A DNA stretch of 35,381 nucleotides from an uncultured Flavobacteriaceae bacterium. Lineage in GTDB: Bacteria; Bacteroidota; Bacteroidia; Flavobacteriales; Flavobacteriaceae. Positions 1-8,457 of this stretch are shown here, in pieces (the stretch's first letter is position 1; every line of letters begins with the position of its first letter). The notes beneath the pieces are model-generated. The model did not search any database. It was not told the DNA's origin and saw only the letters and a program-made list of their open reading frames with translations. Location: contig CALJFB010000032.1 in assembly GCA_938073895.1 (NCBI GenBank), positions 1-35,381 of the forward strand. The letters run 5' to 3'. A program made the position numbers and the translations under genes.

Positions 1-840
1 GTTTTTAAAATGTTTTAATGAAAGATTATAACTTAGTGTGTCTATGTCTATTTTTTCTTTCCTTTTAAAAGAAAATCTTTCTACTTTATTTTTGGATTGT
101 ATTATTACTGATAAATCTCCGGTATAGTCTTTAGTCTTAGTTATTAAGTAGTTATCAAGAGTTTCTGTAATTATATTTTTAGTTGTATTTAGTTTAGATA
201 TAATTTCTTTGTAACCAACAAAAGCGCCATAAGTATTCCAATGCGAATCTGTTTTGTAATAAAGTGTTTCTTTATTTTTATTGTTTAGTAGTGTTGTATG
301 CAAACTAAAGGCGTTAATAGAAGTTTCTTTTTTTAATTTATCTAAAAGTATAGCACATTTAGTTTTGTTTTTTTTAAGTTGATATGGAAGGAATTCTGAG
401 TATATTTGATTTTTATCTGGAGCAATTACTAAGTGAAAATCAATATTTTTAGAATCTAGATATGCTTTAATCTTATTTAAATTAGTTGTTATTAGTGTTA
501 ATTCTTCTTGATTAAACTGGTTGTTTCCAAAAGCATTGTCAAAGCTGTTCTCATAACTGTTCCCTAAAAATAGCCACTCTTTTTTTCCTTTTATAATTTG
601 AAAAGGAAGTGGATTGTCTTTTAGTAAATCTAATTTAAAATTAAGATAACCTTTTAATAAATTTTCTTTAAGACCATATTTCTTTATGTAGTTATTTTTT
701 GCTTTTGAATAAGCTTGTTTTGGTTTTCTTAAATTGTAGGTAACATTATTTTTTTTTGAAATAAAAAGCAATGTTGGTGTTATTATTAATAATCCAATAA
801 TAATAAGTGTAATTTTTTTATGTAAAATAGAATTACTCAT
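1..840 (-). CDS. AlgJ/AlgX-like SGNH O-acetyltransferase partner (3' truncated by window)
   Basis: This reading frame runs from an ATG at 840-838 to the window edge without a stop, giving about 280 residues with the C-terminus missing. It has an N-terminal hydrophobic segment (about residues 10-27) followed by a periplasmic-type domain. A KGKKEWLFLGNS motif lies near residues 84-95, and a DSHWN motif has its Asp, His and Trp at 198, 200 and 201. The DxHW signature marks the AlgJ/AlgX/WssI SGNH-hydrolase-like family, which works with an MBOAT protein to O-acetylate exported polysaccharides. The gene starts 2 bases after the MBOAT stop codon, so the two are almost certainly co-transcribed and translationally coupled. 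Family assignment rests on the motif and context. The substrate polymer cannot be told from the sequence. The second SGNH block with the catalytic Ser is not clearly visible to me. Confidence 0.8.
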   Translation of the reverse strand, partial: MSNSILHKKITLIIIGLLIITPTLLFISKKNNVTYNLRKPKQAYSKAKNNYIKKYGLKENLLKGYLNFKLDLLKDNPLPFQIIKGKKEWLFLGNSYENSFDNAFGNNQFNQEELTLITTNLNKIKAYLDSKNIDFHLVIAPDKNQIYSEFLPYQLKKNKTKCAILLDKLKKETSINAFSLHTTLLNNKNKETLYYKTDSHWNTYGAFVGYKEIISKLNTTKNIITETLDNYLITKTKDYTGDLSVIIQSKNKVERFSFKRKEKIDIDTLSYNLSLKHFKN

Positions 841-842
841 AG

Positions 843-2228
843 TTAAAATCTAAAATAAATAAATGGATTATAAGTGCCTGCTGCAACATAGAAACTGCAA
901 ATTATTAGCAGTAAAATTAAAACGAAAGGTTTAAATTTATATAGCGTTTTTGATTTTTTAAAATATTTAGAAATAGGTAAAGAAAATAATATCCCAAAAC
1001 AAATAGCAATTATTGACTCCTTATTTAAATAATAATACAACAATTCTATGTTAACAGGTTTTTTAAAATTAAATAAGTTGATTATGAAATGTTTAGCGTC
1101 TAAAATGGTGTGACTTCTAAATATAACCCAGCCAATTAATACAATAAAGAGGCAATAAAAATGCGAAATTATTTTTGGCATACCATTTAGTTTTTTTTCT
1201 AGAAATATTTTTTCCAAAATTAAAAAGCCACCATGCCAAAAACCCCATGCTATAAAAGTCCAATTCGCACCATGCCAAAAACCTGTGGCTATAAATACAA
1301 TTATTAAGTTTAAGTAAGTTCTGTTTTTTGAGACTCTATTGCCACCTAACGAAATATATACATAATCTTTGAACCATTTAGACAATGTAATGTGCCATCT
1401 CTGCCAAAACTCTTTAATAGATTTTGATGTGTATGGAAGATTAAAATTTTCGGGGAAATTAAATCCAAAAAGTTTACCTAAACCAATTGCCATATCAGAA
1501 TATCCCGAAAAATCAAAATATATTTGCAAAGCATAAGCAATTGCTCCAATCCAAGCTGTTAGCATAGATATTTCGTTCTCGGGTAAATTAAAAATATTAT
1601 CTGCTATATAAGCGCAATTATTGGCAATAAGAAGCTTTTTAGAAAGCCCAATAATAAAGCGTTCTGCTCCATTATAAAAACTGTTTAAAGTTATAGATCT
1701 TTTTTTTAATTGTTTTTCTACTTCAGAATACCTTACAATTGGACCTGCAATTAATTGCGGAAAAAAAGAGACATAAGTTAAGAAGTTTATAAAATTACTT
1801 GACGCTTTAACCTTGCCACGATAAACATCTATGGTGTAAGACATTGTTTGAAACGTAAAAAAACTTATTCCAATAGGTAAACCTACAGATGCAAACTTAT
1901 TAGTATCTAAGTCTAGAAAAGGAAAGCCATAACTTAGGTTGCTATAAAAGAAATCTGAATACTTAAAATAAAATAAGATAGATAGGTTAAATATTATTGA
2001 GAGATATAATCCTGCTTTTTTATGGTTTTTAGATATAATTAATCCGCAAAAGAAATCTACTACTGCTGAAGCAATAATTAAGATAATAAATTTTTGCTCG
2101 CCAAAAGCATAAAAGAAAAGACTAAATAATAAAAGAACACTATTTTTTAGCTTTTTTGGGGATAAAAAGTAACAACTTAAAATTAAAGGTAAAAAAACAT
2201 ATAAAAATATGGGATGTGTAAAAAGCAT
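843..2228 (-). CDS. MBOAT family O-acyltransferase (AlgI/DltB-like)
   Basis: This 461-residue polytopic inner-membrane protein begins MLFTHPIFLYVFLPL, the typical AlgI-type start. Conserved MBOAT blocks are present: PQLIAGPIVRYSE (about 157-169), the FWQRWHITLSKWFKDY block (274-289) leading into a YISLGGNR loop, and GFWHGANW with His319, the position of the invariant catalytic histidine. A second WHG follows at 331-333. Members move an acyl group, usually acetyl, across the inner membrane to a periplasmic partner. The AlgJ-like gene directly downstream is that expected partner. The gene is probably the first of the operon because a TAnnTTTG box sits about 20 bases upstream of its ATG. Length is normal for the family (about 460-520). 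The acceptor, perhaps exopolysaccharide or O-antigen, is not shown by the sequence. Confidence 0.92.
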   Translation of the reverse strand: MLFTHPIFLYVFLPLILSCYFLSPKKLKNSVLLLFSLFFYAFGEQKFIILIIASAVVDFFCGLIISKNHKKAGLYLSIIFNLSILFYFKYSDFFYSNLSYGFPFLDLDTNKFASVGLPIGISFFTFQTMSYTIDVYRGKVKASSNFINFLTYVSFFPQLIAGPIVRYSEVEKQLKKRSITLNSFYNGAERFIIGLSKKLLIANNCAYIADNIFNLPENEISMLTAWIGAIAYALQIYFDFSGYSDMAIGLGKLFGFNFPENFNLPYTSKSIKEFWQRWHITLSKWFKDYVYISLGGNRVSKNRTYLNLIIVFIATGFWHGANWTFIAWGFWHGGFLILEKIFLEKKLNGMPKIISHFYCLFIVLIGWVIFRSHTILDAKHFIINLFNFKKPVNIELLYYYLNKESIIAICFGILFSLPISKYFKKSKTLYKFKPFVLILLLIICSFYVAAGTYNPFIYFRF

Positions 2229-2248
2229 ATTTCAATTAAAAAGGTATT

Positions 2249-2256
2249 CAAAAGTA
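2249..2256 (-). promoter_or_regulatory. Candidate -7 box for the MBOAT operon
   Basis: The minus strand reads TACTTTTG, an exact match to the flavobacterial -7 consensus TAnnTTTG. It lies 20 bases upstream of the MBOAT ATG at 2228. I do not see a clear TTG -33 element at the usual distance, so this is a motif match only. Confidence 0.45.
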
Positions 2257-2269
2257 CAATAAATAATAG

Positions 2270-2277
2270 TATTTTTG
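2270..2277 (+). promoter_or_regulatory. Candidate -7 box for porZ
   Basis: TATTTTTG matches TAnnTTTG and sits 34 bases upstream of the porZ ATG at 2312. It is back to back with the MBOAT box at 2249-2256, so this short gap would hold two divergent promoters. A -33 element is not obvious. Confidence 0.45.
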
Positions 2278-2311
2278 GTTTAAATATACCTAACACAACG
2301 TAATTATTAAA

Positions 2312-4672
2312 ATGGCTTTACCTAAGCATATAATAGTATTAGTATTTTTAATTTTTAGTAGTTTTATAAATGCTCAAAATTTTAACGATTCGTGGAATGA
2401 ACATTTTTCATATTTAGATATACAGGCATTTGCGCAGTCTAATGAAAACATATATGCAGCCACAGAGAATGCTATATTTTCTTATAATAAAGTTACAAAC
2501 GAAATTACTACTATAACAACAATACAAGGTCTTTCTGGAGATAATATTACAACACTTAATTATACAGCTTCAAATAATAAGCTTTATATTGGTTATGATA
2601 CAGGTTTAATTCAGATTTATAACGAAATTGATAAAACAACATTCTCTGTTGTAGATATTTTAAATAAGCCTACTATTTTACCCACAAGAAAGAAAATTAA
2701 CGATTTTAATATTGTTGGAGATCTTATTTATATATCCGCAGATTTTGGAATTTCTGTTTTTTTTGTGGATGCAGAAGAGTTTGGTGACACTTATTTTATT
2801 GGAGTTGGGAATTCTCAAATTGCTGTAAACCAAACCGTTGTTCTTGGAGATTACTTATACGCAGCTACAGAGCAAGATTTTAAAAGAGGATTAGTGTCTA
2901 ATCCTAACTTAATAGACTCCAGCCAATGGCAAGCTGGTAATTTACCAGGAGAATGGACCAATATATTAAAAACAGAAACTAGTTTATTGGCTGTTAATGG
3001 TAACAGAATTTATAGTATAACAGATTTAGTAGCAACATCTGTTTTATTATTGCCAGAACCAATTTTAGGAATATCGTCTACACTAACAAGTATTGCAGTA
3101 ACTACTTTTAAAAGAGTGCGTATTTTTACTACAGCTTTAGCAATGGCTCAAGAATATTTAGCTGTTAATTACAATAATACAAGCTATTCTTCATCTGTTT
3201 TAGCTCCAGATAATACTATATATATTGGAACTACCGCTAATCAACCTTTAGGAAAAGAAGCCTATGGAATGTTAAAAAGTAGTCCGTCTAATCCACAAGA
3301 ATTTCAAGCTATTCATCCAAATTCGCCACTTTTAAATCGTTTTTTTAAAATAGAAATATTAGCCGGTCATTTATGGGGAACACATGGAGGACATTCTAGA
3401 ACTTACGGATTAACTTCATCTGTACAACGTAGTGGAATTAGCCATTTATTTAATAATGAATGGAAAAAAATTCCATATGATTCAATTGCTGCTTCAGTAC
3501 CAAATCCAAGGTACTTAACCCACATTAGTATAAATCCTTTAAATGCTAATAATATTTTATTAAGCTCGTACTGGTTTGGTGTTATAGAAATAGAAGGACA
3601 ACAAGTAATAGAAAAATACAACAGTCAAAACAGTTCTTTATTACCATTATTTTCTGAGGTGCATTTGCCACTTGCTTCTGCATACGATAAAAATGGAGAT
3701 TATTGGGTTGTAAATTCTAGAGTAGATCAAAGTTTAAATAGGTTTCAAAATGGCAATTGGACAAGCTATTCTTTAGGAACTATAATATCGCCACCAGTAA
3801 GTAATCTAGGTTATGGCGACATAGAATTTGATAATAATGGTAATTTGTTTCTTGGTTCTCATGGTTATGGTTTAATAAGTTATAAAGAAGGAAATGGAGA
3901 TAATACATTTAATAATTTAAGAGGAATAGAAAATAATTTACCATCTAATTCTATAAGAACCGTAAAGGCAGATAATAATAACCAAATTTGGTTTGGCACA
4001 TCTAAAGGTCTTAGAGTAATTTATAGTCCTGAAGAATATGTAAATGGAAATCCAATTGTAGAGGAAATTATAGTTTTAGATAATGGCGAGGCAAGCGAGC
4101 TGTTATATCAACAGTATATTACAGATATAGAAGTAGACGATTCTAACAACAAATGGATTGCCACTCTAGATAATGGTTTATTCTATTTTTCTCCAGATGG
4201 TCAACGTACTATTTTTCATTTTACAAAAGATAATTCGCCATTACCAAGTAACGATATTCTAGATATTGCCATAGATAAATCTTCTGGTAGAGTTTACATC
4301 GCTACAGAAAAAGGACTAATGTCTTACGAGTCTAAAACCTCTAAGCCTCAAACAACATTAGATAATGCCTATGTGTATCCAAATCCTGTGCGACCTGGTT
4401 TTAATATCGTTGAAGAAAAAGTTAAGATTGTTGGACTTACAGAAGATATGAACATTAAAATTGTTGATATTGAAGGTAACTTAGTTGCAGAAGCAGAAAC
4501 AAAACGAAATGGAAGATTTAAAGGCTTTAATTTAGAGATAGATGGCGGAACAGCTTTGTGGAATGGTAAAAATTTAGCAGGAAATATCGTAGCTTCTGGT
4601 GTTTACGTTGTATTATTAAACAATTTAGAAACCTTTGAAACTAAAGTGCTAAAAATAATGCTAGTGCGCTAA
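2312..4672 (+). CDS. porZ: Type IX secretion system protein PorZ
   Basis: The protein has 786 residues with a Sec signal peptide (MALPKHIIVLVFLIFSSFINAQ). The body contains repeated propeller-type strands. Examples are IYAATENAIFSYN near the N-terminus, and LPSNSIRTVKADNNNQIWFGTSKGL and KWIATLDNGLFYFSPDG in the C-terminal half, which are of the 'two-component regulator propeller' type. A type A T9SS C-terminal domain follows (about 686-786), starting at YVYPNPVRPGF and ending GVYVVLLNN...KVLKIMLVR. This two-propeller plus CTD plan and the length match PorZ of Porphyromonas gingivalis (about 776 aa), a surface component of the T9SS attachment complex that binds A-LPS. The recO gene overlaps the stop codon by one base (TAATG), a porZ-recO adjacency I recall from other flavobacteria. 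An alternative label would be a generic propeller protein with a sorting domain. Confidence 0.85.
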   Translation: MALPKHIIVLVFLIFSSFINAQNFNDSWNEHFSYLDIQAFAQSNENIYAATENAIFSYNKVTNEITTITTIQGLSGDNITTLNYTASNNKLYIGYDTGLIQIYNEIDKTTFSVVDILNKPTILPTRKKINDFNIVGDLIYISADFGISVFFVDAEEFGDTYFIGVGNSQIAVNQTVVLGDYLYAATEQDFKRGLVSNPNLIDSSQWQAGNLPGEWTNILKTETSLLAVNGNRIYSITDLVATSVLLLPEPILGISSTLTSIAVTTFKRVRIFTTALAMAQEYLAVNYNNTSYSSSVLAPDNTIYIGTTANQPLGKEAYGMLKSSPSNPQEFQAIHPNSPLLNRFFKIEILAGHLWGTHGGHSRTYGLTSSVQRSGISHLFNNEWKKIPYDSIAASVPNPRYLTHISINPLNANNILLSSYWFGVIEIEGQQVIEKYNSQNSSLLPLFSEVHLPLASAYDKNGDYWVVNSRVDQSLNRFQNGNWTSYSLGTIISPPVSNLGYGDIEFDNNGNLFLGSHGYGLISYKEGNGDNTFNNLRGIENNLPSNSIRTVKADNNNQIWFGTSKGLRVIYSPEEYVNGNPIVEEIIVLDNGEASELLYQQYITDIEVDDSNNKWIATLDNGLFYFSPDGQRTIFHFTKDNSPLPSNDILDIAIDKSSGRVYIATEKGLMSYESKTSKPQTTLDNAYVYPNPVRPGFNIVEEKVKIVGLTEDMNIKIVDIEGNLVAEAETKRNGRFKGFNLEIDGGTALWNGKNLAGNIVASGVYVVLLNNLETFETKVLKIMLVR

Positions 4673-5385
4673 TGGTTATAAGTTTAAACGCCATAGTGTT
4701 GTCTAAAATTAGGTTTAAGGATAACGATTTAATTGTTAAGACATACACTAAGCAAAAAGGCGTGGTTAGTTATATTTTAAAAGGTATACTAAGCTCTAAA
4801 AAAAATAAAAAAATTGCTTATTTCCAGTTATTATCTCAACTACAAATAGAAACAGATTTTAAACCTAATAGAAATCTACATTACTTAAAAGATTGTAAAA
4901 ATCATCATTTATACACTTCTTTACATACCAATATATATAAAAGTTCTATAGCACTTTTTATAGCCGAAATTTTAGCATTAGTTTTAAACGAAGAAGAACA
5001 AAACGATACTTTATTTAGCTATATAGAATCCGCTTTACTTTGGTTAGATTTAAACGATGATTTAGCAAATTTTCATTTGTTATTTTTAATGAATCTAACC
5101 AAGTATTTAGGCTTTTATCCAGATTATACACATAAAGAACTAAACTATTTTAATTTACATGATGGCGAGTTTCAAATACATAATACGTCCAATTCCATTT
5201 CTTTAGAAAATTTAACATTGTTTAAACAGTTTTTAGGCACAAATTTTGATACAATAAATCAAATTAAAATCACAGCACAACAACGTACCGCTTTTTTAAA
5301 TACCATATTAAAGTATTACGAATTTCAACTGTTAGATTTTAGAAAACCTAAGTCTTTACAGATTTTAAACGATGTTTTTAACTAA
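4672..5385 (+). CDS. recO: DNA repair protein RecO
   Basis: This 237-residue protein starts with an OB-fold-like N-terminal domain (VISLNAIVLSKIRFKDNDLIVKTYTKQKGVVSYILKG), which is the RecO_N signature. It ends in a C-terminal helical region finishing KYYEFQLLDFRKPKSLQIL, the form usual for Bacteroidota RecO. RecO acts with RecR and RecF to load RecA onto SSB-coated DNA during gap repair. The four-cysteine zinc motif of some RecO proteins is absent. Length is normal for the phylum. The start ATG overlaps the porZ stop by one base, and the following TonB receptor starts 2 bases after the recO stop, so the three genes look translationally coupled although their functions differ. Confidence 0.92.
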   Translation: MVISLNAIVLSKIRFKDNDLIVKTYTKQKGVVSYILKGILSSKKNKKIAYFQLLSQLQIETDFKPNRNLHYLKDCKNHHLYTSLHTNIYKSSIALFIAEILALVLNEEEQNDTLFSYIESALLWLDLNDDLANFHLLFLMNLTKYLGFYPDYTHKELNYFNLHDGEFQIHNTSNSISLENLTLFKQFLGTNFDTINQIKITAQQRTAFLNTILKYYEFQLLDFRKPKSLQILNDVFN

Positions 5386-5387
5386 TT

Positions 5388-7793
5388 ATGAAGTATAAAA
5401 TAGTCTTTATCTTATTGTTTTTTATAAAAATAACTTTTGCTCAAAAAGTAACTGTTTTAAATAGCGAATTTAAAACCCCAATACCAGGTGTTGCGTTTTT
5501 TACAGAAGACAAAAAAATAAGCGAAATAACTAATAATAAAGGAGAAGTTAATTTGGATAATTTTTCAGATTCAGATTATATAGTTGTAAAACATATCTCT
5601 TATATAGAACAACTTATTTCTAAAAAGTATATTAAAAATAATCAAATATTTTTAGCGCCAAGCCACCAAGGATTAGACGAGATTGTTTTATCTGCATCTA
5701 AATTTTTAGAAAAAAAAGCCGAAATTCCAAGAACAATAGTTTCAGTAAATGCAAAAACTATAGGTTTTACTAATCCACAAACTAGCGCAGATGCTTTAGA
5801 GCGAACGGGTAAAGTATATGTACAAAAAAGTCAACTTGGTGGCGGTAGTCCTGTAATTAGAGGCTTTTCTACTAACAGATTATTGTTAACTGTAGATGGC
5901 GTAAGAATGAATAACGCCATTTTTAGAAGCGGAAATATTCAAAACGTACTTTCTATAGATCCATTTACCATACAAAATACAGAAGTTACATTAGGTGCTG
6001 GAACCGTAATTTATGGTAGCGATGCGGTTGGTGGCGTAATAAGTTTTAATACCACAAAACCAAAATTATCTTACCAAGATAGTTTAAAGTTAAGTTCCAG
6101 CTCTACAGTAAGATATGCTACAGCAAGCCAAGAACAAACTATTCATTCCGATTTAAATTTAGGTTTTAAAAAATGGGCTTTTTTAACATCGTTTACGTTA
6201 AATAAATTCGACGATTTAAGAATGGGAAAAAACGGTCCAGATAATTATTTAAGACCAGAATTTATTACTACAGCTAATAATCAAGACTTAATTATTAAGA
6301 ATCAAAATTCACTTATTCAAAAAGAATCTGGCTATAATCAAATTAATTTTATGCAAAAGGTATTGTATCAACCTGTAAATAATTTAGATATTAGCTTAGG
6401 TTTATTTTATACTAAAACCTCAGATGTACCAAGATATGATAGACTTATTAGGTATAAAAACGGAGAATTAAGATCTGCAGAGTGGTTTTATGGACCACAA
6501 AAATGGTTAATGGCTAATTTGCAATTAGATTATAAAAAATCAAGGTCTCCTTTTTATAATAACTTAAAGTTGAATCTAGCTTATCAAAAATTTAACGAAA
6601 GTAGAAACGATAGAGATTATCAAGATCTTATTAGATCTACAAGAGAAGAAGCTGTAAATGCCTATTCCTTTAACCTTGATTTAGAAAAAATATTCAATAA
6701 AAAATCAACATTATTCTATGGTTTAGAATATGTGTACAATTCTATAGGTTCGTCCGCTTATCAGCAAAATATAGAAACAGGGCAAACAGATGCAATAGTA
6801 ACACGTTATCCAAATAATTCCTCTTGGCAATCTATGGCTGCCTATTTTAATTATAAATTTAAGCCTGCTAAAAATATCACACTTCAATCTGGTTTGCGTT
6901 TCAATACCGTAAAGTCAAAAGCCAATTTTAAAGCCAATAACAATTTCTTAAATCTTCCTTTTAATTCTGCAAATAACACTTTTAATGCTTTAACTGGATC
7001 CTTTGGTTTAAGTTGGGTTACAAGTGAGTTTTTAGTAATAAGAACAAATTTAGCAACAGCATTTAGAGCTCCAAATATAGACGATATTGGAAAGATTTTC
7101 GACTCAGAACCTGGTTCTGTGGTTGTACCAAACAATAGTTTAAAACCAGAATACGCTTATAATGGAGAAATTGGATTAAAATTTAATTTTACAAGCTCTT
7201 TTACAATAGATTTATCGTCGTATTATACCTTATTAGATAACGCATTAGTTAGGTTAGACTACGATTTAAATGGTGCAACACAATTACTATATAATGGAGA
7301 GTTAAGTCAAGTGCAATCCATTCAAAATGGTTCTCAATCTAAAATATATGGGTTCGAAATTGGTGCCTTTTTTAAATTTAGTAAGCACTTAAATCTTAGA
7401 ACACAATATAATGTTGTTGGTGGATTTGATGAGGCCAATAAAGTAAAATCACCATCAAGACATATAGCGCCAAGCTTTGGAAATACTCATTTAACCTGGC
7501 AAAAAAAGAAATTAAAATTAGACGCTTCTGTTAATTTTAACGGCGAATTATCTAACAATCAGTTAGCAGATTCCGAACAAGGAAAGGATTACAGTTATGC
7601 ACCAGACAATAATGGTAAACCTTTTTCTCCATCTTGGTACACGCTTAATTTCACAACACAATACCAGCTTAATCAAAATGCTACAATTACTGCAAGTTTA
7701 GATAATATTACCGATCAACGTTATAAAACCTATTCTTCTGGAATTGCTGCACCTGGTAGAAACTTAATTGTAGCTTTAAAATATGCAATGTAA
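5388..7793 (+). CDS. TonB-dependent outer-membrane receptor
   Basis: This 801-residue protein has a signal peptide (MKYKIVFILLFFIKITFAQ) and then a short carboxypeptidase-regulatory-like beta-sandwich (about 20-90). The plug domain (about 105-225) contains QKSQLGGGSPVIRGF, RLLLTVDGVRMNNAIFRSG and GAGTVIYGSDAVGGVISF. The rest is a 22-strand-type barrel ending SLDNITDQRYKTYSSGIAAPGRN plus a terminal strand ending in AM rather than the usual aromatic residue. The plug resembles heme/hemoglobin- or catecholate-type receptors (SGGGSP and VDGVRMNNA blocks), but the ligand is not decided by the sequence. It imports a substrate across the outer membrane with energy from TonB-ExbBD. It sits between recO and recX with 2 bases to recO, so it probably shares a transcript with porZ-recO. 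No SusD-like partner is adjacent. Confidence 0.9.
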   Translation: MKYKIVFILLFFIKITFAQKVTVLNSEFKTPIPGVAFFTEDKKISEITNNKGEVNLDNFSDSDYIVVKHISYIEQLISKKYIKNNQIFLAPSHQGLDEIVLSASKFLEKKAEIPRTIVSVNAKTIGFTNPQTSADALERTGKVYVQKSQLGGGSPVIRGFSTNRLLLTVDGVRMNNAIFRSGNIQNVLSIDPFTIQNTEVTLGAGTVIYGSDAVGGVISFNTTKPKLSYQDSLKLSSSSTVRYATASQEQTIHSDLNLGFKKWAFLTSFTLNKFDDLRMGKNGPDNYLRPEFITTANNQDLIIKNQNSLIQKESGYNQINFMQKVLYQPVNNLDISLGLFYTKTSDVPRYDRLIRYKNGELRSAEWFYGPQKWLMANLQLDYKKSRSPFYNNLKLNLAYQKFNESRNDRDYQDLIRSTREEAVNAYSFNLDLEKIFNKKSTLFYGLEYVYNSIGSSAYQQNIETGQTDAIVTRYPNNSSWQSMAAYFNYKFKPAKNITLQSGLRFNTVKSKANFKANNNFLNLPFNSANNTFNALTGSFGLSWVTSEFLVIRTNLATAFRAPNIDDIGKIFDSEPGSVVVPNNSLKPEYAYNGEIGLKFNFTSSFTIDLSSYYTLLDNALVRLDYDLNGATQLLYNGELSQVQSIQNGSQSKIYGFEIGAFFKFSKHLNLRTQYNVVGGFDEANKVKSPSRHIAPSFGNTHLTWQKKKLKLDASVNFNGELSNNQLADSEQGKDYSYAPDNNGKPFSPSWYTLNFTTQYQLNQNATITASLDNITDQRYKTYSSGIAAPGRNLIVALKYAM

Positions 7794-7812
7794 AAACACA
7801 GAAAGTTTTTAT

Positions 7813-7820
7813 TACTTTTG
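7813..7820 (+). promoter_or_regulatory. Candidate -7 box for recX
   Basis: TACTTTTG is an exact TAnnTTTG match. It overlaps the TTG at 7818 that could be read as an extended recX start and ends 6 bases before the ATG at 7827. If used, transcription would begin at or next to that ATG. Confidence 0.45.
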
Positions 7821-7826
7821 AAATAT

Positions 7827-8306
7827 ATGCAATTAAAAAACAATAAATCCTTTACAGTAGATGAAGCTAAACGAAAGTTAGAGCATTATTGTGCTTACCA
7901 AGAACGTTGTTATAAAGAAGTAAATTCTAAATTGCGAGAATTAAATATGATTCCGGCTGCTGCAGATGTTATAATTATCCATTTAATTGAACATAATTTT
8001 TTAAACGAAACGCGTTATGCAGAATCTTTTGCAAGAGGGAAATTTAGAATTAAGAAATGGGGAAAACAACGTATTACTCGCGAACTAAAATTCAAGCAAA
8101 TTTCAAACTATAATATTAAAAAAGGACTTGCACAGATTTCAAATGAAGATTATTACAACACATTTGATGAGTTAGCGGCCAAAAAAGTAGAATCTATAAC
8201 AGAATCTAATATTTACAAAAAACGTAAAAAACTTGCAGATTACCTTTTATATAGAGGTTGGGAATCTACAATGGTATACGAAAAAGCTAAAGAGTTAATT
8301 TGTTAA
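7827..8306 (+). CDS. recX: Regulatory protein RecX
   Basis: The protein is 159 residues from the ATG at 7827, or 162 from a TTG at 7818. It is small, basic and all-helical with the three-helix repeats of RecX: FTVDEAKRKLEHYCAYQERCYKEV, then FLNETRYAESFARGKFRIKKWGKQRI, then KKRKKLADYLLYRGWESTMVYEKAKEL. RecX binds RecA filaments and tunes their activity, so it fits functionally with recO two genes upstream. I prefer the ATG at 7827 because the upstream TTG lies inside a sequence that looks like a -7 promoter box (7813-7820) and would add only three residues. It is the last gene of the plus-strand group and converges on the minus-strand cupin-type gene. No strong terminator hairpin is visible after it. 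Confidence 0.9.
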   Translation: MQLKNNKSFTVDEAKRKLEHYCAYQERCYKEVNSKLRELNMIPAAADVIIIHLIEHNFLNETRYAESFARGKFRIKKWGKQRITRELKFKQISNYNIKKGLAQISNEDYYNTFDELAAKKVESITESNIYKKRKKLADYLLYRGWESTMVYEKAKELIC

Positions 8307-8457
8307 CTATATAAAAAAGTCTTCTGTAATTACATTTTTTTCTATTCTTAAATTACTTCCTAATTCTAGCACTTTAATTAATCCAATTATTTTAGTAAAT
8401 CTTAAGTAAGCAATCTATTTAAGATGTAAACTAAAAGTAATATTTCTTGTATAATAA

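Noticed and set aside
3403-3621. 72-codon minus-strand open frame inside porZ
   Set aside because: It lies wholly within a well-supported gene on the other strand, has no motif, and its protein looks like antisense translation.
2312-4672. Reading porZ as a two-component sensor because of its propeller repeats
   Set aside because: No histidine kinase, transmembrane helix or response domain follows the propellers. The C-terminus is a T9SS type A sorting domain.
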